Source: JAVBTT01 sp031550325 (GTDB lineage: Bacteria > Bacillota > Clostridia > Oscillospirales > UBA929). From it: a stretch of DNA of 64,000 nucleotides. The stretch is taken from positions 28,444-92,443 of the forward strand of contig JAVBOR010000013.1 in NCBI GenBank assembly GCA_031550325.1, in the 5' to 3' direction. Below the pieces are notes generated by a model, which was not told the origin of the DNA, ran no database searches, and saw nothing but the letters and a program-made list of their open reading frames with translations. The translations under genes and the position numbers were made by a program. Every line of letters begins with the position of its first letter. Position 1 is the first letter of the stretch. Below, one piece after another: positions 40,462-48,727 of this stretch.

Positions 40462-41705
40462 GGCGTCGCCTTCCCGCAGGCCTCGTAAACGTCGCGCAGC
40501 GCGACGCCGTGAAGCCGGGCCAGACGCGCCGCGTCCTCGTATTCGGGCGTGACGCGCACGAGTTCTCCGAAGACCGCCCGCTTGACCTTGAGCCGCCCGT
40601 AGACCGTGTCCACGGACGACTCCGAGCGGGGAAGGCACAGGCGGCTTTCCTCGCGCAGACGCAGCCCCAGCGTTGCCGTCTCGGCAAACAGGATGTCAGC
40701 CATCGCCCGCGTTAGCTCACTGCGGCAAATCACGGTGAGCTTGACCGCCGGGCGGTTTTTTTTCATGTGTATGGGCGTAAAGAAGACGTCGAGCGCCCCT
40801 CCGGCAAACAGCCGGTCCATCGTATGGCCGAGAAGTTCGGGGGAGCAGTCGTCCAGGTTTGACTCAATGATCGTGACGGGCTCGTCGCCGAGCGTCTCGT
40901 CTGACTCGTACAGCATCACACGCAGCACGTTGGGGATGTTCAGCTCGCGCTCGCCCGCGCCGAGGCCGACACGCTCCAGGCTGCCCTGCGGCATCGTCCC
41001 GAAATGCGTGCAGAGCTCGCAGACGATCGCAGCGCCCGTCGGCGTGCAGAGCTCGCTTTCGATGTCGAGCTGCCTGTACGTCACGCGCGCCTCGGCAAAC
41101 AGCGCAGCCACCGCTGGAACGGGGATGGGAATGCGGCCGTGCTGGCTCATCGTAAAGCCGCGGCCGTCGGGGACGACCGAGCAGGTAAAGCGCGCCGCGC
41201 CGAGCATGTCGACCAGTATGGCGACGCCCGCGATGTCGATGATCGAGTCGACCGCGCCGACCTCGTGGAACGTGACGTCCTCGGGGGAGTGGCCGTGAAC
41301 CCTGCCCTCGGCGCACGCGAGCCTGTAAAAAATGCGCATGGCCAGATCCTTGGCCCCGGCGGTCAGCCCGCTGTGCTCAAGAAGAGCGGCGATGTCCCTG
41401 AACGTGCGGTGGTGGTGCTCATGGCCGGCATGATCGTCATGATGGTGGTCATGGTCATGGTGGTCGTGGTGGTCATGGTGGTCGTGATCGTGATCGTGGT
41501 GATCGTGATCTTCCAGGACGACCTTCACGGCGTTTGCCTCTATTCCGTTTTTAACGCGCCGCCCGATCCTGAGAGACCATCCGTCGACGTCAATCGTGCG
41601 AAGCTGCGCCTCCAGCGCGCGCGCGTCCAGTCCAAGGTCGAGCAGCGCGGCGAGCGTCATGTCGCCGCTGATGCCCGAAACGCAGTCAAAATGCAGGGCT
41701 TTCAT
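40458..41705 (-). CDS. larC: nickel-pincer cofactor biosynthesis protein LarC (nickel insertase)
   Basis: A 415-residue protein from ATG 41705, with GGAGG nine bases upstream. The opening KALHFDCVSGISGDMTLAAL is the family signature. Residues 66-100 are a His/Asp-rich run, a likely nickel store. The C-terminal domain has IIESNLDDCSPELLGHTMDR, HMKKNRPAVKLTVI and VRVTPEYEDAARLA. LarC inserts nickel into the thio-derivative of the cofactor made by LarB and LarE. In Lactobacillus plantarum LarC needs a ribosomal frameshift, whereas here the two parts are one unbroken frame. It follows larB by 4 bases. Confidence 0.94.
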   Translation of the reverse strand: MKALHFDCVSGISGDMTLAALLDLGLDARALEAQLRTIDVDGWSLRIGRRVKNGIEANAVKVVLEDHDHHDHDHDHHDHHDHHDHDHHHDDHAGHEHHHRTFRDIAALLEHSGLTAGAKDLAMRIFYRLACAEGRVHGHSPEDVTFHEVGAVDSIIDIAGVAILVDMLGAARFTCSVVPDGRGFTMSQHGRIPIPVPAVAALFAEARVTYRQLDIESELCTPTGAAIVCELCTHFGTMPQGSLERVGLGAGERELNIPNVLRVMLYESDETLGDEPVTIIESNLDDCSPELLGHTMDRLFAGGALDVFFTPIHMKKNRPAVKLTVICRSELTRAMADILFAETATLGLRLREESRLCLPRSESSVDTVYGRLKVKRAVFGELVRVTPEYEDAARLARLHGVALRDVYEACGKATP

Positions 41706-41709
41706 GAGC

Positions 41710-42474
41710 TTATTCCTCCAAGCTTTGTTTTCCGCTGAGTTTGTTGATGTTATTGGCCAGATAGCCCGCGCCGAAACCATTGTCGATGTTGACGACGCCC
41801 ACGCCGCTGGCGCAGGAGTTGAGCATGCTGAGAAGCGCCGAGATGCCGCCCAGGTTGGCGCCGTAGCCGACGCTGGTGGGCACGGCGACGACCGGCTTGT
41901 CGGTCAGGCCGCCGATCACGCTGGCCAGCGCGCCCTCCATGCCGGCCACCACGATCAGCACATTGGCGTTTTGAATCACGTCCAGCCGGGACAGCAGCCG
42001 GTGAAGCCCCGCCACGCCGACGTCATACAGCCGCCTGACCGGGTTGCCCAGAAATTCGGCGGTCACGGCGGCCTCCTCGGCCACGGGGATGTCCGAAGTG
42101 CCACCGGTGGCGACGAGGATCACGCCCCGGTTTTGCGCCGACGGCTCGCGCTGAATCGTGATCAGCCGCGCGGCGGCGTGGTACACGGCCCAGGGGCTGA
42201 GCGGGCGGATCAGCTCGATCATGTCCGGGCCGACGCGCGTGAGCAAAATGTTTCCGGCCCCTCTTTGGAGCATGTTTTCGACGATGCCGGTGATCTGCTC
42301 GGGCGTCTTGCCCGCGCCGTAGATCACCTCGGGGCAGCCGACGCGCAGCTCGCGGTGGTGGTCCAGCACCGCGTACCCCAGATCCTCAAACGGCAGATAT
42401 TGAATGCGGCCCGCGGCCTGCTCCACCGTGAGCGCGCCGTCCTTTACGCCCTGTAAAATCTCCTGAATATCCAT
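41710..42474 (-). CDS. larB: nickel-pincer cofactor biosynthesis protein LarB
   Basis: A 254-residue protein with AAGGAG before the ATG. The N-terminal third is family-specific (GRIQYLPFEDLGYAVLDHHR, FPEVIYGAGKTPEQI-like). The C-terminal part (about 120-250) is a PurE/AIR-carboxylase-like domain with ILVATGGTSDIPVAEEAAVT, VVAGMEGALASVIGGL and AVPTSVGYGANLGG. LarB carboxylates and hydrolyses nicotinic acid adenine dinucleotide in the first step of the cofactor pathway. It is the first gene of larB-larC-DUF3842. Confidence 0.94.
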   Translation of the reverse strand: MDIQEILQGVKDGALTVEQAAGRIQYLPFEDLGYAVLDHHRELRVGCPEVIYGAGKTPEQITGIVENMLQRGAGNILLTRVGPDMIELIRPLSPWAVYHAAARLITIQREPSAQNRGVILVATGGTSDIPVAEEAAVTAEFLGNPVRRLYDVGVAGLHRLLSRLDVIQNANVLIVVAGMEGALASVIGGLTDKPVVAVPTSVGYGANLGGISALLSMLNSCASGVGVVNIDNGFGAGYLANNINKLSGKQSLEE

Positions 42475-42504
42475 ATCTTTCTCCTTAACTGCAGTTCGCC
42501 AGAT

Positions 42505-44529
42505 TCAGTCGCGGCCCGTCTGCGAGATCAGCCGGTCGGCCAGGGCCGAAAGCGCCGCGTGTTCGGGCAGCGCCAGCGCGGGATCCCGCGCCAAAATGGC
42601 TCTGGCAGCTTGAGCGGTCTCCTCAAGCAGCTTGGCGTCGCTGGACAAATCGGCAAGCTTGAAGACCGGAAGGCCGTGCTGCCGGTCGCCAAAGACGTCC
42701 CCGGGGCCGCGCATTTCAAGGTCGGCTTCGGCGATCTCAAAGCCGTCGTTGCAGCGCCGCATGACGTCCAGACGCTTGCGCGCCGTGTCCGACACGCTCT
42801 GCAGAAACAAGACGCAGTGGGACTCCCAGTCACCTCGCCCTACGCGCCCGCGCAGCTGATGCAGCTGGGACAGGCCGAACAGCTCGGCGTTTTCAACAAT
42901 CATCAGCGCCGCGTTGGGGACGTTGACGCCGACCTCGATGACGGTCGTGGCCACGAGGATGTCGCTTTCGTGCGCGGCGAACGCGCGCATGGCCTCCTCC
43001 TTGGCGCGGGGCTTGAGTCTGCCGTGAATGACGCCGACGCGCAGATCGGGGAACACGTCCTCGCGCAGGCGCTTTGCGTAGCTCTCCACCGAGGCCGGGC
43101 CGGCGCCCTCGTCCTCGATCAGCGGGCAGACAATGTATACCTGACGCCCGTCCTCGACGAGCTTGCGCACAAAGGCCTCGATGCGCGCGCGCATGTCCTC
43201 GGTGACCACATAGGTCTTAACCGGCTTGCGCCCGGGCGGAAGGCCTCGCATGACCGTCACGTCCAGATCCCCGTAGAGAATCATCGACAGCGTGCGCGGA
43301 ATGGGCGTGGCCGACATGACAAGCCTGTGGGGCGGCTGAGAGCCCTTCTCGGTGAGTTCTTTTCTCTGACGCACGCCAAAGCGGTGCTGCTCGTCTGTGA
43401 TGACCAGCCCAAGCTCGGCAAAGGACACCGTGTCGGACACAAGCGCGTGGGTGCCCAGACAAAAGTCAATCTCGCCGGCTGCCAGCGCCGCGTGCAGCGC
43501 TCTTTTTTTGGCGGGCGTGAGGCTGCCCGTCAGACAGGCCGTGCGCACGCCGAGGGGCTCCAAAAGCGGCGCGAGCGTAACAAAGTGCTGCTCGGCCAGA
43601 ATTTCGGTCGGGGCCATCATGGCGGCCTGAACCCCGTTGCGCACGGCCGCCAGGGCGCAGGCCGCCGCCACGGCGGTCTTGCCGGAGCCGACGTCGCCCT
43701 GAATAAGCCTGGCCATGAGCCGCCCTTCCTGCATGTCGCCGAGTGCGTCGGAAAGCGCGCGCTCCTGCCCCTCGGTCAGCGAAAAGCCGAGCCTTGCGCG
43801 AAAGTCCTCCAAAGAGACGGGAGTAAAGCGCCTGCCCTTCTCGGCCTGACCCTTGAGGCGGAGCAAACCGAGCTGCAGGACAAGCAGCTCCTCGAACACG
43901 AGCCGGCGGCGCGCCTGCAAAAGACCGGACTCCGTCTGGGGAAAATGGATGTTCTGCACGGCAAAGCGCATGTGGCACAGCTGATATTCGGCGCGCAGCG
44001 CGTCGGGAAGCGCGTCTGGGAGCGTGTCCAGGTCGCGGTCAAGCGCCTGCGCCGCCGCGCTGCGCAAAAGCGCCTGCGGGCAACCCGCCGTCGAGCGGTA
44101 CAGCGGCATGATGCGGCCCGTGATCCTGCCCTGGGCGCTCAGGGGCTCGAAGACGGGGTTGACCAGCTCGACGCCGCGCGCCGAGGCGCTGACCTTGCCG
44201 TAAAACGCATAGCCCTCGCCCTGCTTGAGCGAGTTTCTCACATAGGGCGCGTTGAAAAAGGTCAGGGGAATCTGGCCGCTGTCGTCGAAAACAGTGGTGC
44301 GGAAAAGATCCATGCCCTTGCGCACAAACGAGTGCTGCACGGGCGAGGAGACCGTGGCGCGCACGCAGACGCTCTCACCGGGCAGCAGCTCGCACAGCCG
44401 CTTAAACTCGGTGCGGTCCTCGTAGTCCCGAGGATAGTACGTCAACAGATCCTCCGAGGAGAAAAGACCGAGCTTGTGCAGCAGCTGGACGCGCTTTTCG
44501 CCCACGCCCTTCAAATATTGAATATCCAT
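42505..44529 (-). CDS. recG: ATP-dependent DNA helicase RecG
   Basis: A 674-residue protein. The N-terminal wedge/OB region (about 1-170) opens with LKGVGEKRVQLLHKLGL and TYYPRDYEDRT. The helicase core has LIQGDVGSGKTAVAAACAL (Walker A), ITDEQHRFGVRQR (DExH box as DEQH), MSATPIPRTLSMILYGDLDV, and in domain 2 ILVATTVIEVGVNVPNA and QLHQLRGRVGRGDW. RecG remodels stalled forks and branched DNA. The length is typical. It lies 30 bases upstream of larB on the same strand, with no known functional link. Confidence 0.96.
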   Translation of the reverse strand: MDIQYLKGVGEKRVQLLHKLGLFSSEDLLTYYPRDYEDRTEFKRLCELLPGESVCVRATVSSPVQHSFVRKGMDLFRTTVFDDSGQIPLTFFNAPYVRNSLKQGEGYAFYGKVSASARGVELVNPVFEPLSAQGRITGRIMPLYRSTAGCPQALLRSAAAQALDRDLDTLPDALPDALRAEYQLCHMRFAVQNIHFPQTESGLLQARRRLVFEELLVLQLGLLRLKGQAEKGRRFTPVSLEDFRARLGFSLTEGQERALSDALGDMQEGRLMARLIQGDVGSGKTAVAAACALAAVRNGVQAAMMAPTEILAEQHFVTLAPLLEPLGVRTACLTGSLTPAKKRALHAALAAGEIDFCLGTHALVSDTVSFAELGLVITDEQHRFGVRQRKELTEKGSQPPHRLVMSATPIPRTLSMILYGDLDVTVMRGLPPGRKPVKTYVVTEDMRARIEAFVRKLVEDGRQVYIVCPLIEDEGAGPASVESYAKRLREDVFPDLRVGVIHGRLKPRAKEEAMRAFAAHESDILVATTVIEVGVNVPNAALMIVENAELFGLSQLHQLRGRVGRGDWESHCVLFLQSVSDTARKRLDVMRRCNDGFEIAEADLEMRGPGDVFGDRQHGLPVFKLADLSSDAKLLEETAQAARAILARDPALALPEHAALSALADRLISQTGRD

Positions 44530-44660
44530 AAAAGCGCTCCAAATCCCGATATCTTCCCCGGTCGCTCATAAGGGGAATCCGTCAACACCTTACACCAAAA
44601 CGGGGAAAAAAACAAGGCCTTGCCGCGCCAGCCCTCGTCCGGGAGGCGCGCGTCACAAGG

Positions 44661-44778
44661 CCCCAAACATAGTGCTTTCACGGGTTCACTCCGGGAAAGC
44701 GTTTCTTTGCACGTCTTCGCAAAGACGCGAGCCAGACCCCCGCTTTGTCAAAGAACCCTTGGTTCTTTGACAAAGCGT
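44661..44778 (-). repeat. dispersed modular palindromic repeat, copy 2 (inverted)
   Basis: The order is reversed relative to copy 1: GCTTTCACGG…CCGGGAAAGC (44674-44700), CGTCTTcgcaAAGACG (44712-44727), then CGCTTTGTCAAAGAACC…GGTTCTTTGACAAAGCG (44741-44777). It lies between recG and the aldo/keto reductase stop. Confidence 0.85.
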
Positions 44779-44782
44779 AAGT

Positions 44783-45955
44783 TTACCCCGCCCGCGCGGC
44801 GAGCAGCTGCGCGAAGCGCTCCATGATGCCGGGAATGTCTATGTCCTGCGGGCAGAGCGTGGTGCAGACGCCACAGGCGATACAGGCGGCGGGCAGCTCG
44901 GCTGCCTCCATGGCGTCGAGGGTGAAATTCAGCGTGAAGGGGCGGTCAAACTTCATCTCGTTATACATGGAGATGAGCTTGGGGATGTCCAGCCTCTGCG
45001 GGCAGCCGTCGCAGCAGTAGCGGCAGGCCGTGCACGGGATGAGCTCGGCAAGCTCCTCCACCATGCCCATCAGCAGCGCGTTCTCCTCGGGCGTAGTGGG
45101 GTCGGGGCGGGAGAACAGCTCAATGTTCTCCTGGAGCTGCTCCATGGTGCTCATGCCGCTGAGCACAACCTGAATGTTGGGCAGGCTCTGCAAGAAGCGA
45201 AAGGCCCAGGAGGCGAGGGAGTCGCCAGGGCGTGCGCTCTTCAAAGGGGCGCTTGACGGCTCGTCCAGTTCGGCGAGTTTGCCGCCGCGAACCGGCTCCA
45301 TGACGATCACGGGCAGTCCGTGCGCCCCGATGACCTCGGCCTTTTTGCGTCCGTCCTGCAGCACCCAGTCCACATAGTTGAGCTGGATCTGCACAAACTC
45401 AAAACAGTCGTAGGTGTCCAGGAAGCGGTCAATGGTCTCGGCGCGGCCATGGGCCGAAAAACCCAGATGGCGGATGCGCCCTAACCGTTTTTGCTCCGCA
45501 AAGTATTCCACCATGCGCAGATCGGGGTCGGTGTAAATGCCGTAGGAGGTTTCGCACACGTTGTGCAAAAGGTAAAAGTCGAAATAGTCCACGCCGCACC
45601 GCTTCAGCTGGGTCTCAAAGATTTCCTCGGGGCTGACGGGGGGAAGCCCGCTCATCAGTCCGACAAATTCCAGCTTGCCGTCGGCGTAGCGCATGCTGTG
45701 GCCCGGCATTTTGGAGGCCAGATACCAGCTGTCGCGCGGGTACTGGCGCAGCACGTCTCCGACAAAGCCCTCCGAGTTGCCTCCGTGGTACATGTAGGCA
45801 GTATCAAAGTAGTTGATGCCGTTCTGGTAGGCATACTCGATCAGCTGCCGCGCCTTTATGGGGTCAATCGCGCTGCGGTCGCCGGTTGTGGGCAGGCGCA
45901 TATTTCCCAAACCAAGCGTGGAGAGCTGCAAGTCCTTAAATGGCTTGTAGATCAT
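44783..45955 (-). CDS. aldo/keto reductase with C-terminal 4Fe-4S ferredoxin domain
   Basis: A 390-residue protein. Residues 1-275 are an AKR barrel: GLGNMRLPTTG, NYFDTAYMYHGGNSEGFVG with catalytic Asp and Tyr, LASKMPG with Lys, and DFYLLHNV with His. The C-terminal part has CTACRYCCDGCPQRLDIP and CIACGVCTTLCPQDIDIP, two CxxCxxC…CP ferredoxin clusters. This fused type is common in Clostridia. Electrons from ferredoxin could drive carbonyl reduction; the substrate is unknown. GAGG precedes the ATG. It is a single gene between two repeat elements. Confidence 0.92.
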   Translation of the reverse strand: MIYKPFKDLQLSTLGLGNMRLPTTGDRSAIDPIKARQLIEYAYQNGINYFDTAYMYHGGNSEGFVGDVLRQYPRDSWYLASKMPGHSMRYADGKLEFVGLMSGLPPVSPEEIFETQLKRCGVDYFDFYLLHNVCETSYGIYTDPDLRMVEYFAEQKRLGRIRHLGFSAHGRAETIDRFLDTYDCFEFVQIQLNYVDWVLQDGRKKAEVIGAHGLPVIVMEPVRGGKLAELDEPSSAPLKSARPGDSLASWAFRFLQSLPNIQVVLSGMSTMEQLQENIELFSRPDPTTPEENALLMGMVEELAELIPCTACRYCCDGCPQRLDIPKLISMYNEMKFDRPFTLNFTLDAMEAAELPAACIACGVCTTLCPQDIDIPGIMERFAQLLAARAG

Positions 45956-46053
45956 TCTGGGTCATCCTCTCTGTGTTGTTGATGGCAGGGCGGCGTTTTG
46001 CACAGTGTATCACCTGAAGTTGGCTTTAAGTCAATCCCTATTTTCAAAAGAAG

Positions 46054-46124
46054 CCCCCGCTTTGCATAACAGTCTGAAAGCCTCACCCTTGGCGAGGCTT
46101 TCAGACTGTTATGCAAAGCGGGGG
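46054..46124. repeat. perfect 31-bp inverted repeat after the germination operon
   Basis: Arms 46054-46084 and 46094-46124 are perfectly complementary around a 9-base loop. The inner part carries ACAGTCTGAAAGCC, and the outer arm ends GCTTTGCA/TGCAAAGC with a five-G end. It probably ends the minus-strand gerA-type operon. Motifs shared with the dispersed repeats (GACTGT, AAAGCGGGG) suggest it is a variant of that family. Confidence 0.85.
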
Positions 46125-46131
46125 AGTTTCC

Positions 46132-47229
46132 CTACGGCGCGTTGATCTGCCTGGACTTCTTCATATGCAGGGCGATGGCCGAGCAGATGAACAGCGCGAT
46201 GGGGAACAGCACCTGAAACGGAAGGGCAACCGCCTGTATCAGCTGCAGGCCCGTCTGCAGCTCGGAGATCTGGCCGTAGATAAACAGGGAGAAGACAGAG
46301 CACATCAGCGCCGCCGGGGCGAAGAACACCTGCCCGTCCGGCATATTGACGAGCTTTGCAAGGCCCTGGCAGCCCGCAAAGACGCACAGCGTGAACTTAA
46401 GGATGCTTGAGATGAGAACGAACCCCAGCGTGAGCGCTTCAAGGCGCTGGATAAATTGTCCAATCTTGGTAAAGTTTGCCGACTCAAAGGAGGGGAAGTA
46501 GAAGGAGCTGAATGCGTTGCCCCCCAAAACCAGGATGTCGCGAAGCGCGATGACCAGAATAATCAGGTATGCCGCCGCAAAGCCCCCGAAGAACGCCTTG
46601 TTTGTGTTGGGATTTGTCTTTGCAAACGGCAAAACGGCCAGCAGGATCACAGCCTCGCTGAAGGGGAAGGAAAAAATGGCGCTGACCTCCTCGGCCATCT
46701 TGTGAAAGGGCGTGGCGAGCATGGGATACAGGTAGTCCGTGTTAAGGCTGGGAACGGCCGTAATCAGCGTAAAAATCAAAACTGCCGTGGTCACCAAAAA
46801 GAAGAGTGCGCTGAACCGGCCAATGGCGCGCAGGCCCTTTTTCAGCAAATAGATGCCGGAGACGCAGCACATGAGGCTGACCATCAGCTGGGGCGTTTCG
46901 GGCAGAGCGATAATGGTCACAGCCTGCGTATAGTTGCGAATGAAGAGCGCGCCGAAGATAAAGATATACAGCGTATACAGGGCGACCACGATCTTCCCGA
47001 ACAGCGCCCCGAACCGCTCGGTGATGATGTCAAACAGGGTTTTCCCCGGATTCATCTTCAGCAGGCGCATAAATACGAGCAGGAGCGGGAGGAAAATCAC
47101 GCCCGCCATCAGCAGGGCCAGCCAGTGATCCTGCTTGGTGGCGTGCCGTATGGACACAAGCGAGCTGCCCTCCCAAAACAAAACGGAGATGCAGAAGATC
47201 TGAAACGTTGTGAGCCGGACCTTGCTCAT
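46132..47229 (-). CDS. gerAB: GerAB-type spore germination permease
   Basis: A 365-residue protein from ATG 47229, with a GGGGGG ribosome-binding stretch. The in-frame start at 47280 lies inside a repeat module and is not used here. Ten spans of the amino acid-polyamine-organocation superfamily. Family motifs include the start RLTTFQIFCISVLFWEGSSL and SIRHATKQDHWLALLMAG. GerAB is thought to bind the germinant in the spore inner membrane, together with GerAA and GerAC encoded upstream. It is the last gene of the operon. Confidence 0.92.
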   Translation of the reverse strand: MSKVRLTTFQIFCISVLFWEGSSLVSIRHATKQDHWLALLMAGVIFLPLLLVFMRLLKMNPGKTLFDIITERFGALFGKIVVALYTLYIFIFGALFIRNYTQAVTIIALPETPQLMVSLMCCVSGIYLLKKGLRAIGRFSALFFLVTTAVLIFTLITAVPSLNTDYLYPMLATPFHKMAEEVSAIFSFPFSEAVILLAVLPFAKTNPNTNKAFFGGFAAAYLIILVIALRDILVLGGNAFSSFYFPSFESANFTKIGQFIQRLEALTLGFVLISSILKFTLCVFAGCQGLAKLVNMPDGQVFFAPAALMCSVFSLFIYGQISELQTGLQLIQAVALPFQVLFPIALFICSAIALHMKKSRQINAP

Positions 47230-47253
47230 GGGTGCGCCCCCCTTATAAGATAC

Positions 47254-47279
47254 TGTCAAAGAACATTTTTCCTTTGACA
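47254..47279. repeat. partial first repeat module inside the germination operon
   Basis: TGTCAAAG (47254-47261) and CTTTGACA (47272-47279) keep the outer arms of the module, and the centre is degenerate. GTAGACAAACC follows at 47286, as in the 54.8 and 63.8 kb copies. It lies between the 69-residue gene and gerAB. Confidence 0.6.
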
Positions 47280-47310
47280 AAGACCGTAGACAAACCCCGC
47301 AGTCGCACGG

Positions 47311-47520
47311 TCAGGAGGAGAACAGGGCGGGAAAGGCCTGATACAGCAGGTCGAAGATCGAAACGGCGGGCGTGCTGAGAAAGAGCAGCCCGGCAATGCC
47401 AAGCGTCAACAGGGACAGCACGAGGTAGACCACGGCCTCCTTGCGGGGCCAGGGGAGCATCTTCAGGTCCGCCGCAAAGCAGACGGCGAGCACAAGGGCT
47501 ACGGCGAGAAACAGAAGCAT
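47311..47520 (-). CDS. 69-residue membrane protein in the germination operon
   Basis: ATG 47520 follows AGGGGG. Two membrane spans: LLFLAVALVLAVCFAADL (about 2-20) and VVYLVLSLLTLGIAGLLFLS (about 30-50). Between them lies a short PWPRKE loop. It sits between gerAC and gerAB with small gaps on the same strand. Small hydrophobic proteins such as GerD-like or GerXY subunits are known in some germinant receptor operons, but I cannot match this one to a named family. Confidence 0.7.
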   Translation of the reverse strand: MLLFLAVALVLAVCFAADLKMLPWPRKEAVVYLVLSLLTLGIAGLLFLSTPAVSIFDLLYQAFPALFSS

Positions 47521-47537
47521 ACGCGTTCAACCCCCTG

Positions 47538-48680
47538 TCAATTCGAGGCGATGCTGTTGTTCTTGAGGTCGAGCACAACATGGACCGAAACCGGGATTTC
47601 TGTGAAAAAGCTTTGCCAGTTGTCCTCGCCGACGCTTTTCCAGAGCTCGCGCTGCGTTGTCTGCACCCTCGCGCCCATTCCAAAGACGTCCGTGCCGAAC
47701 TGCGTCTGTATCTTTTTCACGACGGTCAGGATTTTTTCCGAGATGTCGTCCTGCATCTCCGTCATAAGCGTATCACGGTCGGCCGAGGGGATGGTCAGTG
47801 CGGTGCCGTTGACGTCGATGACGTATCCGGTCAGATGCACGTCCAGGTTCATGCGCAGCTGACCGTTCTCCAAGACGGGACTGGCGTCCGACTGGATGTC
47901 GCTGTATCTGAGGGTGATCCTCCCAAGGTCCTCACTCTCGTGCACCAGCGAGCCGCCTTTCCCGTTTTCTGTGGCGATCGTGCAGAATTGAGCCTCGTCG
48001 GGCGACAGATACCCGCGCAGAAAGGACTCTTGAAGGACGGCGATGCCGTCCAGATCGGCCTTGCTGCTCTCTTTGTCCTCAATAACCGTGATGGCCGGCA
48101 GCAGCATGCAGCCCCCGCCGATGGCCTCGTTGTAAAGCGGGCAAAGCTTCGCCTGCACAGATTTTCCCCAATAGGAGTGCTGTTGGTCGATGGCTCTGGA
48201 CAGGTTTCGGGAGATCAGAACCTCCTGCTGGCTTTTTTGGTGCAGGATGTCCTGTGCGCTGCAGTTCTTGCTGACTGCGACCATGGTGGTGGCATGAAGG
48301 TCGGACGTGTGCATGCAGACCTTCAAAAGCGGCGCGATGCTCTCGGTTTTGGCGATCTCCTCGCTGATGATCATGATGCTGGCGTGGCGGAGATATATGC
48401 GACCGCCGACGAAGTTGACCAGCCCGCCGACCGCTTCAGCAAGCGTCCTGCCCTCGAAATCATAGACGACCGACTCGGTCGTCCCGGATTTGATGTCCGC
48501 TGCGGGCTTTGCGATTTCGGCCGTAATGTGATAGCCCCCGTCATTACCTGGGTCTACGCCCAGTCCGGCAACGACGATGAGATCCTCAATATTGGTGTAG
48601 TCGCAGGCGCACAGTCCGGCGCATAAAAAAGCCGCCAGAATGACACACGCTGCCCGGCGTCCCATGCTGAGTCGGAGCAT
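47538..48680 (-). CDS. gerAC: GerAC-type spore germination lipoprotein
   Basis: A 380-residue protein from ATG 48680 behind AGGAGGGAG. The longer frame to 48731 overlaps gerAA and has no ribosome site. Lipobox LCAC (Cys 26). The next residues are family-typical: DYTNIEDLIVVAGLGVDPGN, GRTLAEAVGGL, and the C-terminal domain with DISEKILTVVKKIQTQFGTD. GerAC is the lipid-anchored subunit of the germinant receptor and requires diacylglyceryl addition for activity. It is 47 bases downstream of gerAA. Confidence 0.92.
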   Translation of the reverse strand: MLRLSMGRRAACVILAAFLCAGLCACDYTNIEDLIVVAGLGVDPGNDGGYHITAEIAKPAADIKSGTTESVVYDFEGRTLAEAVGGLVNFVGGRIYLRHASIMIISEEIAKTESIAPLLKVCMHTSDLHATTMVAVSKNCSAQDILHQKSQQEVLISRNLSRAIDQQHSYWGKSVQAKLCPLYNEAIGGGCMLLPAITVIEDKESSKADLDGIAVLQESFLRGYLSPDEAQFCTIATENGKGGSLVHESEDLGRITLRYSDIQSDASPVLENGQLRMNLDVHLTGYVIDVNGTALTIPSADRDTLMTEMQDDISEKILTVVKKIQTQFGTDVFGMGARVQTTQRELWKSVGEDNWQSFFTEIPVSVHVVLDLKNNSIASN

Positions 48681-48727
48681 AAGCGTCTCCCTCCTCTCCC
48701 AATTGTTCGCGCGGCGGCTCGCCCGAC

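Noticed and set aside
40458..41705. Programmed frameshift in larC, as known in Lactobacillus
   Set aside because: The frame is continuous from start to stop and both domains are intact.
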